Source: Burkholderia savannae (lineage in GTDB: Bacteria; Pseudomonadota; Gammaproteobacteria; Burkholderiales; Burkholderiaceae). From it: DNA of 64,000 bases. The position numbers and the translations under genes are program-made. Where the stretch lies: NCBI RefSeq assembly GCF_001524445.2, contig NZ_CP013418.1, positions 1,922,001 through 1,986,000 of the forward strand, given 5' to 3'. This document shows positions 62,792 to 64,000 of the stretch, one piece after another. The notes below the pieces were generated by a model that saw only the letters and a program-made list of their open reading frames with translations, was not told the DNA's origin and searched no databases. How positions within the stretch are numbered: position 1 is the first letter of the stretch; every line of letters begins with the position of its first letter.

Positions 62792-64000
62792 ATGGACACC
62801 AAATCGCAACTTTCCCGGCCGACGCCGACGCGCATGCGCGTCGTGCGCGGCGCGGCGCTCGCCGCCGCGTGCTGTGCCGGGCTCTTCACCGTCTTCGCCG
62901 CGTCCGCGCAGGACGCCGTCGAGAACGCCGCAATCGCGAAGGGCGCCTCGGCCGCGCCGATGGCGATCGGCCGCGGACCGATGCAGATGACGATCAGCAT
63001 GGCGCCCGCGCCCGTCGCCGGCGCCGCGGGTGCGGCGGCCGCCGCGCCGCTGCGCGGCCCGAACTGCGTCGGCGAGATGCGCGAATCGACCAGCGTGAGC
63101 GTGCCGCTCGGCAAGTCGCTGCTCGTGCCGCTCGACGAGCCGGTGCGCAACCGCACGATCGGCAATCCCGCCGTCGCGCAGGCGACGATGGTGTCGCCGC
63201 GCACGCTCTATCTCGTCGGCATGTCCGTCGGCACGACGAACATGATCGTCCAGGGCAAGAGCGGCGCGTGCCAGATCATCGACGTCGCGGTGGGCGCGGA
63301 CGCGGGCGGCCTGCAGGCGTCGCTGCGCCAGCTGATGCCGCACGAGCGCGACATTCGCGTGTCGACCGCGGCGGACACGATCGTCCTCGCGGGCAACGTG
63401 TCGAGCGCGCAGGCCGCGCAGCAGGCGGTCGCGATCGCGAAGGCGTACAGCGACCGCACGAACGCCGGCGCCGCCGCCAATGGCAACGGCAACGGCAACG
63501 GCGGCGGCGGCGGCCCGCGCGCCGACGTGCTCAACATGCTGACCGTCACGTCGCCGCAGCAGGTGATGCTCGAGGTGAAGGTCGCCGAGGTATCGAAGAC
63601 GCTGATCAACCAGATGGGATCGGCCGTCAACATCCAAGGCGGCTTCGGCTCGTGGACGGGCGCGCTCGTGACGAGCCTGCTCACGGGCGTGGGCAGCGGC
63701 ATCTCGGCGAGCAAGTCGAACAAGCTGCCGCTGAACGGCTCGATCGACGCGCAGAACACCGACCAGCCGGTGAAGATCCTCGCCGAGCCGCAGCTCGTCA
63801 CGATCAGCGGCCAGGAAGCGACGTTCCTCGCGGGCGGCAAGATCTTCATCCCGGTTCCGCAAAGCAGCGGCATCGGCACGAACACGATCACGCTGCAGGA
63901 AGAGGAATTCGGCGTCGGGCTGAAGTTCACGCCGACGGTGCTGTCGAACGGGCGGATCAGCCTGAAGGTCGCGCCCGAGGTGTCCGAGCTGTCGCCGACG
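62792..64000 (+). CDS. cpaC: Type II/III secretin of the Tad pilus (CpaC/RcpA), 3' end outside the window
   Basis: 403 residues are visible; the stop lies beyond the window. A Sec signal peptide (about 15-40, AASAQD) is followed by the pilus-assembly N-terminal domain (SVSVPLGKSLLVPLDEP... RTLYLVGMSVGTTNMIV). A low-complexity NGNGNGNGGGGG linker sits near residue 235. The secretin core then begins (VMLEVKVAEVSKTLINQMG, then FLAGGKIFIPVP). It forms the outer-membrane pore for the pilus. It follows cpaB after 113 bases. Confidence 0.94.
   Translation, partial: MDTKSQLSRPTPTRMRVVRGAALAAACCAGLFTVFAASAQDAVENAAIAKGASAAPMAIGRGPMQMTISMAPAPVAGAAGAAAAAPLRGPNCVGEMRESTSVSVPLGKSLLVPLDEPVRNRTIGNPAVAQATMVSPRTLYLVGMSVGTTNMIVQGKSGACQIIDVAVGADAGGLQASLRQLMPHERDIRVSTAADTIVLAGNVSSAQAAQQAVAIAKAYSDRTNAGAAANGNGNGNGGGGGPRADVLNMLTVTSPQQVMLEVKVAEVSKTLINQMGSAVNIQGGFGSWTGALVTSLLTGVGSGISASKSNKLPLNGSIDAQNTDQPVKILAEPQLVTISGQEATFLAGGKIFIPVPQSSGIGTNTITLQEEEFGVGLKFTPTVLSNGRISLKVAPEVSELSPT

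Overview
The window is GC-rich (visibly about two thirds or more G+C in most genes), with dense ORFs, rare TTG/GTG starts and long low-complexity GC spacers. The gene set (hopanoid genes hpnB/hpnH next to ispH, LysR-linked FUSC/HlyD/OprM-type efflux, CstA with a YbdD partner, a Flp/Tad pilus locus) fits a Burkholderia chromosome, most like the pseudomallei group and probably a secondary replicon. That assignment is inferred from gene content; no search was possible. No rRNA, tRNA, insertion sequence or CRISPR array was recognised.

Layout. 0.7-2.3 kb: an alanine-rich protein built of 14-residue coiled-coil units. 2.7-6.5 kb: hopanoid/isoprenoid genes, hpnB divergent from ispH-hpnH, closed by a strong terminator. 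7.1-7.5 kb: a DOPA-dioxygenase-family protein, followed by a highly repetitive spacer. 8.2-14.0 kb: a LysR regulator and a four-gene efflux system (FUSC, DUF1656, HlyD adaptor, outer-membrane factor). 14.1-17.2 kb: a small unknown protein, a class III aminotransferase and a small HTH regulator. 17.3-19.6 kb: cstA and its YbdD partner. 19.9-24.4 kb: a cytochrome P460 plus epoxide-hydrolase-like pair, then an MlrC-type metallopeptidase divergent from a LysR gene.

24.4-33.0 kb is an accessory segment. It has eroded gene fragments, a strikingly AT-rich stretch, and a tightly coupled set: a frameshifted MdfA-like exporter, a LuxE-like acyl-protein synthetase, a LuxC acyl-reductase fused to a PaaK/CoF-synthetase-like ligase, a second stand-alone PaaK-like ligase, and a GNAT acyltransferase. 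This resembles a luciferase-free 'LuxCE' aldehyde-forming or acyl-modifying pathway and is the best candidate for an undescribed system.

33.3-52.2 kb is almost all on the minus strand and looks like a nitrogen-compound uptake and breakdown region. It holds a dipeptide/opine-type ABC transporter (binding protein, two permeases, fused double ATPase), HyuA/HyuB hydantoinase/oxoprolinase subunits, an aldehyde dehydrogenase, a haloacid-dehalogenase-like enzyme, a PuuB-like amine oxidase, a three-component opine-oxidase-like dehydrogenase, an AraC regulator and an orphan sulfonate/nitrate-type binding protein. 53.2-58.1 kb is a five-gene envelope-glycan operon: two GT87 proteins, a GtrB-like GT2, a methyltransferase and GtrA. 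59.2-64.0 kb is the start of a Tad locus (two Flp pilins, CpaA peptidase, AAA ATPase, CpaB, and the CpaC/RcpA secretin cut off by the window end). Upstream of it lie a sigma-54-like site and a 9.5-bp-period repeat tract.
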